NCBI GenBank assembly: GCA_963824475.1
Contig: CAWGPR010000006.1
Location: 673,303 to 737,302, forward strand
DNA from: Roseiarcus sp963824475
GTDB lineage: Bacteria; Pseudomonadota; Alphaproteobacteria; Rhizobiales; Beijerinckiaceae
Length of the DNA: 64,000 nt
Direction of reading: 5' to 3'
Both the position numbers and the translations under genes were made by a program. Shown here piece by piece: positions 35,387 through 44,786 of this stretch. The notes under the pieces were generated by a model. It was given only the letters and a program-made list of their open reading frames with translations, searched no databases and had not been told where the DNA came from. Position 1 is the first letter of the stretch; each line of letters starts with the position of its first letter.

Positions 35387-38300
35387 TTAGCGCGCCCCCG
35401 CCATCGGCGCGGCGCGCGGGCGCACATAGTAGCGGCGCCACATCCCGCTGAGCCATTTGCCGAAATTGTCCAGGTAGAGAAACACGACCGGGGTCGTGTA
35501 CAGGGTCAGCGCCTGACTGACGATGAGCCCGCCGACGATGGTGATCCCGAGCGGATGGCGCAGCTCCGAGCCTTCGCCGGTTCCGAACGCGAGCGGCAGC
35601 GCGCCGAACAGCGCGGCGAAAGTCGTCATCATGATCGGGCGAAAGCGCATGAGGCAAGCCTCTTCAATCGCGTCGCGCGTGTTGCGCCCCGCGCGCTCCG
35701 CCTCGAGCGCGAAGTCGACCATCATGATCGCGTTCTTCTTGACGATGCCGATCAAGAGCAGGACGCCGATCGCGGCGATGACCGTGAACTGGGCGCCGGA
35801 CAGCCATAAGGCCAGCGCCGCGCCGACGCTGGCCGAGAACAGCGTCGAGAGAATGGTGAGCGGATGGATCAGGCTCTCATAGAGAATGCCCAGCACGAGA
35901 TAGATCGTCACCAGCGCGGCGCCGAACAGAAGTGGCATGCTCGATTGCGATTGCTGAAAGGTCGCCGCAGTCCCGGCGAACGCGCCGCGGACGGTTGAAG
36001 GCATGCCGATGCGCTCGATCGTGTTATCGATCTCGGTCTTGGCTTCGCTGAGCGAGCGGCCAGGCGCGAGGTTGAAGGAAATCGTCGTCGCCGCGAACTG
36101 TCCCTGATGATTGACGCTGAGCGGCGTATGGCCCGGCTCGAATTTGGCGAAGGCCGAGAGGGGAACCATCGTCTCGAGCGAAGTCGTGACCGCGGCGCCG
36201 GTCGAAGCCGCCGAATGGCCGCTGACGGCTAAGGAATTGGTCGCGAGGTTGCGCGCCGAATCCGCCGCGATCGTCGCCGCCGTGGTCGCCGTCCCGGTCG
36301 AGGATGTGTAGTCCCCGGCCGCGAATCCGGTCTGTTGGACGCCGGTTGGATTGGCGCCCGAAGTCGAAACGTAAATCTGGTCCAGCGTCCGCGGATCCTG
36401 CCAGTAGCGCGGCGCGATCTCCATGACGACGTGATACTGGTTGAGCGCGTTGTAGATGGTCGAGACCTGACGCTGGCCGAAGGCGTCGTAGAGCGTGTTG
36501 TCGATCGCGCTGATGGTGAGCCCGAGCCGCATCGCGGTGTCGCGATCGATGGTGAGGTTGGTCTGAAGGCCGCCGAGCTGCTGATCGGAATTGACGTCCT
36601 TGACGATATTGCTCGCCATCAGCGCCTGGGTCAGCTTGGGCGCCCAGGCGTAGAGCTGCTGGGGATCATCGGAAAGCAGCGTATATTGATAGGCCGAGTT
36701 GCTCTGGCGCCCGCCGGTTCTCAAGTCCGACACCGCGAACATGTAGAGCCGCGCGCCCGCGACTTGCGCCAGCTTGGGCCGCAGTCGCGCGACGACCTGG
36801 TCGGCGGTGACCTTGCGTTCGGCGTAGGGCTTCAGCGACGAATATAGGAAGCCGGAGTTGGTTTGCCGTCCCCCGGTGAAGCCGACGACGCTGTCGACCG
36901 CCGGGTCTTCCTGCACGATGTCCTGCAATTGGGTGAACTTGGTTTTCATCGCCTGGAAGGAGATGCTTTGATCGGCCTGGATCGCGCCGACGATGAGGCC
37001 GGTGTCCTGCACCGGAAACAGGCCGTAGGTCATCTGATAGCGGAACATGTAGTAGTTGAGCCCGATCGTGGCGAATAGCGACAACGCCACCGCTCCAGGA
37101 TGACGAAGCGCGACGCGCAGAGTCGACCGATAGAACGCGAGCATCCCGTCGAAGACGCGCTCCGTCGCTCGATAGAGGCGCCCGTGTTCGGCCCGGGGCC
37201 CGCGCGGCAGGATCAGCGCGCACATCATCGGCGTCGTCGTCAGCGAGACGGCCATGGAAATCAGCACCGCCACCGTCAGCGTCAGCGCAAATTCGGTGAA
37301 CAGGCGCCCGACGATGCCGCCGAAAAAGAGAAGCGGCGCAAACACTGCGATCAGCGAGAGCGTGATCGAGACGACGGTGAAGCCGACTTCGCCCGCGCCT
37401 CGGATCGCGGCCTCGACGCGCGGCACGCCCTGTTCGAGATAGCGCGAGATGTTCTCGAGCACGACGATGGCGTCATCGACGACGAAGCCGGTCGAAATCG
37501 TCAGCGCCATCAGCGACAGGTTGTTGAGGCTGAAGCCGAGCAGATACATCACCCCGAACGAGCCGATGATCGAGGTCGGCACCGCGATGCTCGGAATCGC
37601 CGCCGCCCGCACGCTGCGCAGGAAGGCGAACACAACCAGAATCACCAGCAGCACTGCGATCGCCAGCGTCTTCTCAGTGTCCGTTAGCGATTGCCGGATG
37701 GTCTTCGACCGATCGACGGCGACGGTCAGATCGACGTCGCCGGGAAGCGAAGCGATCAGGCGCGGCAACTCGGCTCGAACGTTGTCGACGGCCTGGATGA
37801 TGTTGGCGCCCGGCTGGCGCGACAGGATCACCGCGACGCCGGGCTTGCCGTTGACGAGGCCGGCGTTGCGCAGGTCCTCGACCGAATCGACGACCTCGGC
37901 GACGTCGGCGAGCCGGACCGGCGCGCCATTGCGGTAGGCGATCACCAGGTCGCGATATTGCGACGCGTGGGTCGCCTGATCGTTGGCGTAGATCTGATAG
38001 TGGTAGTCGTCGTCCTCGATCGCGCCTTTCGGGCTGTTGGCGTTGGCGGAGGCGAGCGCGGCGCGGATGTCCTCAAGCCCGATGCCGTAGTGGAAGATCG
38101 CGCCGGGGTTGATCTCGACCCGCACCGCCGGCAACGCCGCGCCGGAGATGTCGACCTCGCCGATGCCCGGAAGCTGCGACAGCCGCTGCTGGAGGATGTT
38201 GGAGGCGAGGTCATAGAGCTGTCCCGCCGTGTGGGTGGCCGACGACATGGCGATGACCATGATCGGCGCGTCGGCGGGATTGACCTTATGGTAGGTCGGG

Positions 38301-38683
38301 TTCTGGCGCAGGCTGGTCGGCAGGTCGACCCGCGCGGCGACGATGGCCGCCTGGACGTCGCGGGCGGCGCCGTCGATGTTGCGATCAAGCCCGAACTGGA
38401 GCGTGATGCGGGTCGAGCCGAGCGTGCTCTGCGACGTCATCTCGTTGACGTCGGCGATCTGGCCCAAGTGGCGCTCGAGCGGCGCCGCGACCGAGGTCGC
38501 CATCGTGTCGGGGCTCGCGCCTGGCATGTACGCTTGAACCGAGATGACGGGAAAGTCGACTTGCGGCAGGGGCGAAACTGGCAACCGCGAATAGCCCAAC
38601 AGTCCGGCGAAGACGATGCCGATCGTCAGCAGGATCGTCGCCACAGGCCGGCGAATGAAGATCTCGGAAAAGCGGTTGTTCAC
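35387..38683 (-). CDS. RND efflux pump, MdtC-like, with internal insertion
   Basis: Inner-membrane proton-driven exporter of 1098 residues, longer than the 1025-1040 of MdtC-type pumps. GTG 38683 gives MNNRFSEIFIRRPVATILLT; the four-base overlap with the upstream pump's stop supports it. The proton-relay pair is in STGFVVDDAIVVLENISRYL. The extra length is a Thr/Ala/Ser-rich stretch at about residues 785-845 (TSSTGTATTAATIAADSAR, ATNSLAVSGHSAASTGAA) inside the second periplasmic loop. It works as a hetero-complex with the upstream pump. Confidence 0.92.
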   Translation of the reverse strand: MNNRFSEIFIRRPVATILLTIGIVFAGLLGYSRLPVSPLPQVDFPVISVQAYMPGASPDTMATSVAAPLERHLGQIADVNEMTSQSTLGSTRITLQFGLDRNIDGAARDVQAAIVAARVDLPTSLRQNPTYHKVNPADAPIMVIAMSSATHTAGQLYDLASNILQQRLSQLPGIGEVDISGAALPAVRVEINPGAIFHYGIGLEDIRAALASANANSPKGAIEDDDYHYQIYANDQATHASQYRDLVIAYRNGAPVRLADVAEVVDSVEDLRNAGLVNGKPGVAVILSRQPGANIIQAVDNVRAELPRLIASLPGDVDLTVAVDRSKTIRQSLTDTEKTLAIAVLLVILVVFAFLRSVRAAAIPSIAVPTSIIGSFGVMYLLGFSLNNLSLMALTISTGFVVDDAIVVLENISRYLEQGVPRVEAAIRGAGEVGFTVVSITLSLIAVFAPLLFFGGIVGRLFTEFALTLTVAVLISMAVSLTTTPMMCALILPRGPRAEHGRLYRATERVFDGMLAFYRSTLRVALRHPGAVALSLFATIGLNYYMFRYQMTYGLFPVQDTGLIVGAIQADQSISFQAMKTKFTQLQDIVQEDPAVDSVVGFTGGRQTNSGFLYSSLKPYAERKVTADQVVARLRPKLAQVAGARLYMFAVSDLRTGGRQSNSAYQYTLLSDDPQQLYAWAPKLTQALMASNIVKDVNSDQQLGGLQTNLTIDRDTAMRLGLTISAIDNTLYDAFGQRQVSTIYNALNQYHVVMEIAPRYWQDPRTLDQIYVSTSGANPTGVQQTGFAAGDYTSSTGTATTAATIAADSARNLATNSLAVSGHSAASTGAAVTTSLETMVPLSAFAKFEPGHTPLSVNHQGQFAATTISFNLAPGRSLSEAKTEIDNTIERIGMPSTVRGAFAGTAATFQQSQSSMPLLFGAALVTIYLVLGILYESLIHPLTILSTLFSASVGAALALWLSGAQFTVIAAIGVLLLIGIVKKNAIMMVDFALEAERAGRNTRDAIEEACLMRFRPIMMTTFAALFGALPLAFGTGEGSELRHPLGITIVGGLIVSQALTLYTTPVVFLYLDNFGKWLSGMWRRYYVRPRAAPMAGAR

Positions 38684-41600
38684 GGCGTTTCCGTCGCCAA
38701 TCTGGAAGAGGCTGCGCCCATGCCGAGACGCTCGCCGAGCCGCTCGAAGAACAGATAGATGACCGGCGTCGTATAGAGCGTCAGCACCTGGCTGAAGGCG
38801 AGACCGCCGACAATCGCGAGCCCCAGCGGACGGCGAAGCTCCGAGCCGACGCCGGTTCCAAGCATCAAGGGCAGCGCGCCGAAGATCGCCGCGACCGTGG
38901 TCATCAGGATCGGACGCAGGCGCAAGAGACAAGCCTGATAGATCGCTTCCCGCGCCGGCAGCCCCTGCTCGCGCTGCGCATCGAGCGCGAAGTCGATCAT
39001 CATGATGGCGTTCTTCTTGACGATGCCGATCAGGAGGACGATGCCGATGACGCCGATGATGTCGAGCCCGGCTCCTGCGGCGTTGAGCGTCAACAACGCG
39101 CCGATGCCGGCGGATGGCAGCGTGGTCAGGATTGTGATCGGGTGGATGAAGCTCTCGTAGAGCACGCCGAGCACGATATACATGGCCGCGATCGCCGCCA
39201 CGAGCAGGAACACCTCGTTCGACAGGGCGGACTGGAAGGCTTGCGCCGCGCCCTGGAAGCTGACGGCGAAGCTCGGCGGCAGGCCGATCTCTTGGAGCGC
39301 CTGGTCAATCGAATCGACCGCCTCGCCGAGCGACGCGCCTGGCGCGAGGTTGAACGAGATCGTCGTCACTGGAAACTGTTTTAAATGCGAGATCTGCAGC
39401 GGCGCGGTCTGGACGGTGAAATTGGCGACCGATTCAAGCGGCGTCTGGCCGGTGGTCGTGGCCGCCGACGGCAGGTAGATCGAATCGAGCGATTTCACCG
39501 AGCGCGCCATCGTCGGATCAACGTCGATGATGACGCGGTACTGGTTGCTCTGGGTGAAGATGGTGGAGATGATGCGCTGCCCGTAGGCGTCGTACAGAGC
39601 ATTGTCGACGATTGCAGGGGTGATGCCGAATCGCGCTGCGTTGGCTCGGTCGAGATCGACAATCACCGAGCGGCCGTCGGGCTGCAGATCGCTGGCCACA
39701 TCGACGATCGACTTGATCTGGGCCAGGCGCTGCAACACCTTGGGCGTCCACGTCTGCAGCGTCTTGAGATCCTGGTTCTCGAGCGTGAACTGATATTGGG
39801 TCGCGCTGACGGCGGTGTCGATCGACAGGTCCTGCACCGGCTGCATGAACAGCGATATGCCCGGAACGCTCGCGGTTTCCTGTTGTAGCCGCCGAATGAT
39901 CTCGCTCGCCGTCGCCTTGCGCTCGGCGTGCGGCTTCAGGTTGATGAGGAAGCGGCCGGAGTTGAGGGTGACGTTCGCGCCGTCGACCCCGATGAAGGAG
40001 GATAGGCTTTCGACATCCGGATCGGCGAGGATCACCTTGGCCAGCGCCTGCTGATGGTCGGCCATCTGGTCGAACGAGATCGCCTCCGCCGCCTGGGTCA
40101 CGCCCTGGATGACGCCGGTGTCCTGGATGGGAAAGAAGCCCTTCGGGATCGTCACGTAGAGGTAGCCGGTGAGCAGGAACGTGCCGAGCGCAATCAGGAG
40201 CATGACCCCCTGATGGTCGAGCACGACGCGCAACGTCGCGGCGTAGAACCGGGTCAGAGCCTGGAAGAACCGCCCGCCGCTCGCTTCGCCGCCGTGGCCC
40301 CGCGGGCGCAGGAGTTTGGCGCACAGCATCGGCACTAAGGTCAGCGACACGATGGCGGAGATGATGATGGTCGCGGCGAGCGTGATCGCGAACTCATGGA
40401 ACAGCCGCCCGACCACGTCGCCCATGAACAGGAGCGGGATCAAAACCGCAATCAGCGACACGGTGAGCGAGATGATGGTGAAGCCGATCTGCGCCGACCC
40501 CTTCATCGCCGCGTCATAAGGACTGTCGCCCTGCTCGAGAAAGCGGGCGATGTTCTCGATCACCACGATCGCGTCGTCGACCACGAAGCCGGTCGCGATG
40601 GTGAGCGCCATCAGCGACAGATTGTCGAGGCTGAAACCGGCCTCATACATGATCGCTAGCGCCCCGATCAGCGACAGCGGCACCGACAGGCTCGGGATGA
40701 TGGTCGCCGGGATGTTTCGCAGGAACAGGAAGATGACCATCACGACCAGGCCGACCGCGAGCGTAAGCTCGAATTCGACGTCCTCGACCGAGGCGCGAAT
40801 GGTGACCGTGCGGTCGGTCAATGGCTTCAGCGTGATCGCCGCCGGCAGCGAGGCGCTAAGTGAGGGCAACAGTTTCTTGATGCTGTCGACGACCTGGATG
40901 ACGTTCGCGCCGGGCTGGCGCTGAATGTTGACGATCAGCGCCGGTGTCGTGTTCATCCACGCTCGCAGGCGATCATTCTCGGGCGCGATCTCGACGGTCG
41001 CGACGTCGGAGAGCCGCACCGGCGCATTGTTGCGGTAAGCGATGACCGAGTTCGCGTAGTCTTTCGGGTCACGGATCTGATCGTTGGCGTTGATCGCCGA
41101 GGCCTGCGCCGGCCCGTCGAAATTTCCCTTCGGCTCATTGACGTTGAGGTTGGCGATGGTGGTGCGCAGATCGTCGAGGTTGCCGCCCAAAGCGGAAAGG
41201 GCGAGCGGATTGACATGGATCCGGACCGCAGGCCGCTGTCCGCCGGAGATCGAGACCAGTCCGACGCCGGGCAGCTGCGACAGTTTCGGCACGAGGCGGG
41301 TTTCGATGATGTCTTCGACTTCCGTCAGCTTCATCGCGTCCGAAGTGACGCCAAGCGTCAGAATCGGCGCGTCGGCCGGATTGACCTTGGCGTAAATCGG
41401 CGGCGCAGGCAGGTCGGCGGGCAGAAGATTGCCTGCGGCGTTGATCGCTTGCTGGACCTCCTGTTCGGCGATGTCGAGACCGATGTCGAGGCCGAACCGC
41501 AGGGTGATGACCGAGGCCCCGGCGGAGCTCTGCGACATCATCTGGTTCAGGCTCGCCATCTGGCCGAATTGCCGCTCGAGGGGCGCCGTCACCGCAGACG

Positions 41601-41778
41601 TCATCACCTCCGGGCTCGCGCCCGGATAAAAGGTCTGGACCTGGATCGTCGGATAGTCGACCTCGGGCAAGGCCGAGAGCGGCAGGAACCGAAACGCCAG
41701 CATGCCGACGAGCAGAATCGCGATCATCAGGAGGCTGGTCGCGACTGGACGATCGATGAAGATGCGGGAGGGGTTCAC
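38680..41778 (-). CDS. RND efflux pump, MdtB-like
   Basis: 1032-residue RND transporter. MNPSRIFIDRPVATSLLMIA is the usual start. Proton-relay Asp pair in ATGFVVDDAIVVIENIARFL near 400; large periplasmic loops with SPEVMTSAVTAPLERQFGQM near 55 and NPLALSALGGNLDDLRTTIA. It is between the adaptor and the second RND gene, the arrangement of mdtA-mdtB-mdtC; no outer-membrane channel gene is adjacent. Substrates are unknown (in E. coli, bile salts and novobiocin). Confidence 0.93.
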   Translation of the reverse strand: MNPSRIFIDRPVATSLLMIAILLVGMLAFRFLPLSALPEVDYPTIQVQTFYPGASPEVMTSAVTAPLERQFGQMASLNQMMSQSSAGASVITLRFGLDIGLDIAEQEVQQAINAAGNLLPADLPAPPIYAKVNPADAPILTLGVTSDAMKLTEVEDIIETRLVPKLSQLPGVGLVSISGGQRPAVRIHVNPLALSALGGNLDDLRTTIANLNVNEPKGNFDGPAQASAINANDQIRDPKDYANSVIAYRNNAPVRLSDVATVEIAPENDRLRAWMNTTPALIVNIQRQPGANVIQVVDSIKKLLPSLSASLPAAITLKPLTDRTVTIRASVEDVEFELTLAVGLVVMVIFLFLRNIPATIIPSLSVPLSLIGALAIMYEAGFSLDNLSLMALTIATGFVVDDAIVVIENIARFLEQGDSPYDAAMKGSAQIGFTIISLTVSLIAVLIPLLFMGDVVGRLFHEFAITLAATIIISAIVSLTLVPMLCAKLLRPRGHGGEASGGRFFQALTRFYAATLRVVLDHQGVMLLIALGTFLLTGYLYVTIPKGFFPIQDTGVIQGVTQAAEAISFDQMADHQQALAKVILADPDVESLSSFIGVDGANVTLNSGRFLINLKPHAERKATASEIIRRLQQETASVPGISLFMQPVQDLSIDTAVSATQYQFTLENQDLKTLQTWTPKVLQRLAQIKSIVDVASDLQPDGRSVIVDLDRANAARFGITPAIVDNALYDAYGQRIISTIFTQSNQYRVIIDVDPTMARSVKSLDSIYLPSAATTTGQTPLESVANFTVQTAPLQISHLKQFPVTTISFNLAPGASLGEAVDSIDQALQEIGLPPSFAVSFQGAAQAFQSALSNEVFLLVAAIAAMYIVLGVLYESFIHPITILTTLPSAGIGALLTLNAAGAGLDIIGVIGIVLLIGIVKKNAIMMIDFALDAQREQGLPAREAIYQACLLRLRPILMTTVAAIFGALPLMLGTGVGSELRRPLGLAIVGGLAFSQVLTLYTTPVIYLFFERLGERLGMGAASSRLATETP

Positions 41779-41803
41779 CGCCTTGCGCCTAGGCGCCGCA
41801 GCG

Positions 41804-43393
41804 TCATCGCGCCGAGCCCTGTGTCGTCGCGCCGGCCGGCGCTGGGCTCGGCGTCGACGCGCCCTGCGTGGCCGGGCTGGCGGGCGCGGCGCTCTGTGTC
41901 GACGCGCCGGCGGGAGCCGCGCCCTGCGTTGCGCCAGCTAGCGGCGCGCTCTGCGTGGTCGCGCCGGCGGCTGCCGGGGCGGTGGGCGAAGCGGCGCCCG
42001 TCGTGGGCAGGGCTTGGCCTCCCGCGGCGGCGGGTGCGGGCGAACCCTCTCCGGCGCCGGATTGGTCGTGGCGGCGCCGATGATGCTGGCCCTCGCCTTT
42101 GGCCGACCCTGCCGGGTCGGCTTGTTCCGGGCCTTGCCCAGACCCCTGCGCCGCGGCGATCGGTGGGTTGTTGACGACCTTCACCTTGACGCCGTCGCGC
42201 AGACGATCGACCCCGTCGATCACCACCTTGTCGCCCGCCGCCAGCCCCGAGGTGATCACGGTGTGCTTGCTGTTGGTCGGTCCGATCACGATATCGCGCT
42301 TAGAGACCGTCGAATTGTCATTGAGGAGATAGACAAAATTGCCGGACGCGCCGAGCTGGATCGCCGCGTTGGGGGCGAGCGTCGTCCCGGTCATGGTGTC
42401 GACCAGAAGACGGACGTTGACGAACTGTTCGGGAAACAGCACGCCGTCCGGATTGGCGAACGTAGCCCGCATCTTGATGGTGCCGGTGGTGACGTCGATC
42501 TGGCTATCGTAGGTGGTCAGCGTTCCGGTCGCGAGCGCATGGACATTGTCGCGGTCGAGCACCGTGACCCGAAGCTTGGCGCCGGAATTGAGCCGCGCCG
42601 AGATGCGCGGCAGGTTGTCCTCGGGCGTCGTGAACACGACGCTGATCGGATCGATTTGGGTGATGACGACGATGCCGTTGGCGTCGGAGGGCTGCAGATA
42701 ATTGCCAGGGTCGACGAGCCTCAGGCCCACCCTGCCAGTGACCGGCGAGACGATATGGGTGTAGGCGACGTTGAGCTCGGCCGTCTTGACCATCGCCTGA
42801 TCGGCGGCAATCGCCGCCTTGTCCTGGGCGACCAGCGCGATTTGGTCGGCGACCTGCTGCTGGGCGATCGAATCCTGTTTGGCGAGCTGTTGATAGCGGG
42901 CGAGGTCGCTCTGGGCCTGGCCCAATAGCGCCTGGTCCTTGGCCAATTGCCCCTGCGCCTGGGCCAGCGCCGCCTCATACGGGCGCGGATCGATCTGGGC
43001 GATAAAGTCGCCGGCCTTGACCGTCTGGCCTTCGGTGAAGCCGACGTTCTGCAGCGTCCCGGCGATCTGGGTGCGGATGGTCACGGTCTCGAACGGCGTC
43101 ACCGTTCCCAAGGCGTCGATGGTCAGCGGCATGTCGCCGAGGACGACCGGCGCGACGCGCACGGTTTGCGGCGGCTGCGCGGGTCGACCGGAGCTTTCCT
43201 CCCGGTTCGTGGATGGGGCGATGGGCTCGAACTTCCGCCACGCGAAGGCCGCCGCCGCGGCCAGGGCGGCGACGACCGCGATCCAAACGAACAGGCGCCG
43301 CCGGCGCGGCGGCCGCGTTTCCACGGGCGCGGGTTCGATTGGCGCCGGCGTCGAGCGTTGCGTGACGTCGTCCGGTTTGAGGGCCTCGTTCAT
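41804..43393 (-). CDS. RND periplasmic adaptor (MdtA-like) with repetitive C-terminal tail
   Basis: 529-residue membrane-fusion protein. An N-terminal anchor LFVWIAVVAALAAAAAFAWR is followed by lipoyl and hairpin regions (GTLQNVGFTEGQTVKAGDFI, then DPRPYEAALAQAQGQLAKDQ) and beta-barrel (VVFTTPEDNLPRISARLNSG). The family domain ends near residue 415; the remaining about 115 residues are a low-complexity Ala/Gly/Thr/Pro tail with repeated units like ATTQSAP, ATQGAAP, ASTQSAA. Such a tail is also seen in some alphaproteobacterial adaptors, but its role is unclear. First gene of the efflux operon. Confidence 0.92.
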   Translation of the reverse strand: MNEALKPDDVTQRSTPAPIEPAPVETRPPRRRRLFVWIAVVAALAAAAAFAWRKFEPIAPSTNREESSGRPAQPPQTVRVAPVVLGDMPLTIDALGTVTPFETVTIRTQIAGTLQNVGFTEGQTVKAGDFIAQIDPRPYEAALAQAQGQLAKDQALLGQAQSDLARYQQLAKQDSIAQQQVADQIALVAQDKAAIAADQAMVKTAELNVAYTHIVSPVTGRVGLRLVDPGNYLQPSDANGIVVITQIDPISVVFTTPEDNLPRISARLNSGAKLRVTVLDRDNVHALATGTLTTYDSQIDVTTGTIKMRATFANPDGVLFPEQFVNVRLLVDTMTGTTLAPNAAIQLGASGNFVYLLNDNSTVSKRDIVIGPTNSKHTVITSGLAAGDKVVIDGVDRLRDGVKVKVVNNPPIAAAQGSGQGPEQADPAGSAKGEGQHHRRRHDQSGAGEGSPAPAAAGGQALPTTGAASPTAPAAAGATTQSAPLAGATQGAAPAGASTQSAAPASPATQGASTPSPAPAGATTQGSAR

Positions 43394-43572
43394 CCCTAAA
43401 GCTCACTTTATCGTCCGACTTGGCACGGATGAACGATGGATTCAAATCAAGCTCGCGTGCGCGATCCGTCTCGACTTGGGTATCCCTTGCGCCGGGGTTT
43501 AGCCCCGAGGGTGTTGCATTCTCGTTATCATTGCGCCATAAGCGCGGCCGGCGGCGGCGCCGCTTCACGGAT

Positions 43573-43647
43573 GCGGGTGTAGCTCAGGGGTAGAGCACAA
43601 CCTTGCCAAGGTTGGGGTCGAGGGTTCGAATCCCTTCGCCCGCTCCA
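43573..43647 (+). tRNA. tRNA-Gly (GCC)
   Basis: Acceptor GCGGGTG pairs with CGCCCGC; D-arm AGCTC...GAGC; anticodon loop TTGCCAA gives GCC; T-arm GAGGGTTCGAATCCCTTC; CCA is encoded (43645-43647). It is the last core feature, with the accessory island beginning right after it, so its 3' end is a plausible integration site. Confidence 0.96.
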
Positions 43648-43684
43648 ATTTTTCTGGGTCCGTTCCGGACACATGGGTTTCGTT

Positions 43685-44758
43685 TTATTCCGGCGACATG
43701 GGTAACACTTTCGGCCCGAAGGGGTTTTCGATCGGTTCGAGCCGGCATGTCTCGTGGTCGAAGTAGCCCAGATCATAATCCATGAAGCTGACGAGCCAAA
43801 TGAGGTCGCTGACCTGTTTGATGCCGACGCGCTGGCCGGCGAAGACGGTGCTGAGATTGATTTTCTCGCGATTGAAGCAGATTCGGCCGCATGTGGTGAC
43901 GGTGACGATTTTATCGTGGAACGGGTAGTCGAGGTCCGGCAATCCCTTGTAGGGGCGGGTTGAGGGCGCGTATCGCTCGGCCGGGCATCGCATGTTGAGC
44001 GCTTGGTGCGGCCTCTCGTTGTTGTAGCATTCGATGAAGTCGTCGAATTTGGCCTGCTGTTGGAGGAAGTTGGCGCCGGCGGGCTTTGTGGTCTCGAGCT
44101 TCAAGGTCAGATGCATGCGTTCATGGCGGCCGTTCTGTTGCGGGCAGCCTGGCTTGATGCGCTCGATCTCGATGCCGAGCCTGAGCCACCAGACCGACAG
44201 CCGGCTCAGGCCGAAGAGGGCATTGGGGCTTGCGAAAGGGACGCCGTTATCGGTGCGAATGGCCTTGGGCAGGCCGAACTCCTTGAACACGGCCTCGAAC
44301 ACTGGGAACGCGTAGGCTTCCTTGGTGGTCGAGAGCGCCTCGCAAGCGAACAAGTATCGGCTGGCGAAGTCGGTGATCGTCAGCGGATAGCAATAGCGAC
44401 GATCGGCGAGCATGAACTCGCCCTTGTAGTCGGCGCACCACAGATCGTTGGGCTGGCCGGGACGAGAAAGCGCCGTTCCCTTCGCCCTATTCCGCCGTCC
44501 CGTTCTGCGTTTGACCAGGCCGTGGCGATCGAGAACCGCATGGACGGTGCTGATCGCTGGCGTATGCACATCGGGATAGAGCCGCGCCAGTCTTTCCCTG
44601 ATCTTCGGCGCGCCCCAACTCGGCTTGTCCTGCTTCAGCCGGACGATCTGCGTCTCGATCTGGAAGGGCAGTTGATTGGCGTGGCGATAAGGCCGGCGCG
44701 AGCGGTCAGTGAGCCCGTCAAGGCCGATCTCATTGTAGCGGGCGAGGATCTTGTAGCC
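43685..44758 (-). pseudogene. IS481-type transposase, 3' part
   Basis: From YKILARYNEIGLDGLTDRSR to stop at 43685. DDE triad: LWCADYKGEFML, AIRTDNGVPFASP and GCPQQNGRHERMHLTLK. The reading frame is open through the inner-element junction and continues, across the insert, with the N-terminal part at 45983-46103. Without the insert the two parts make one transposase of about 397 residues. Being split, it cannot work now. Confidence 0.85.
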
Positions 44759-44786
44759 TGCAGTAGTTAAGACTTAATCTGACAGT
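44752..44786. repeat. Left target duplication and inverted repeat of the inner IS
   Basis: Target duplication TGTAGCC at 44752-44758, then left inverted repeat 44759-44786 starting TGCAGTAGTTAAGACTTAAT. It matches the right repeat (45955-45982) at 22 of 28 positions; both ends start TG. Confidence 0.88.

Noticed and set aside
35387..38932. Longer start of the MdtC-like gene at 38932
   Set aside because: The added residues are a frame-shadow of the upstream pump gene; family similarity starts at 38683.
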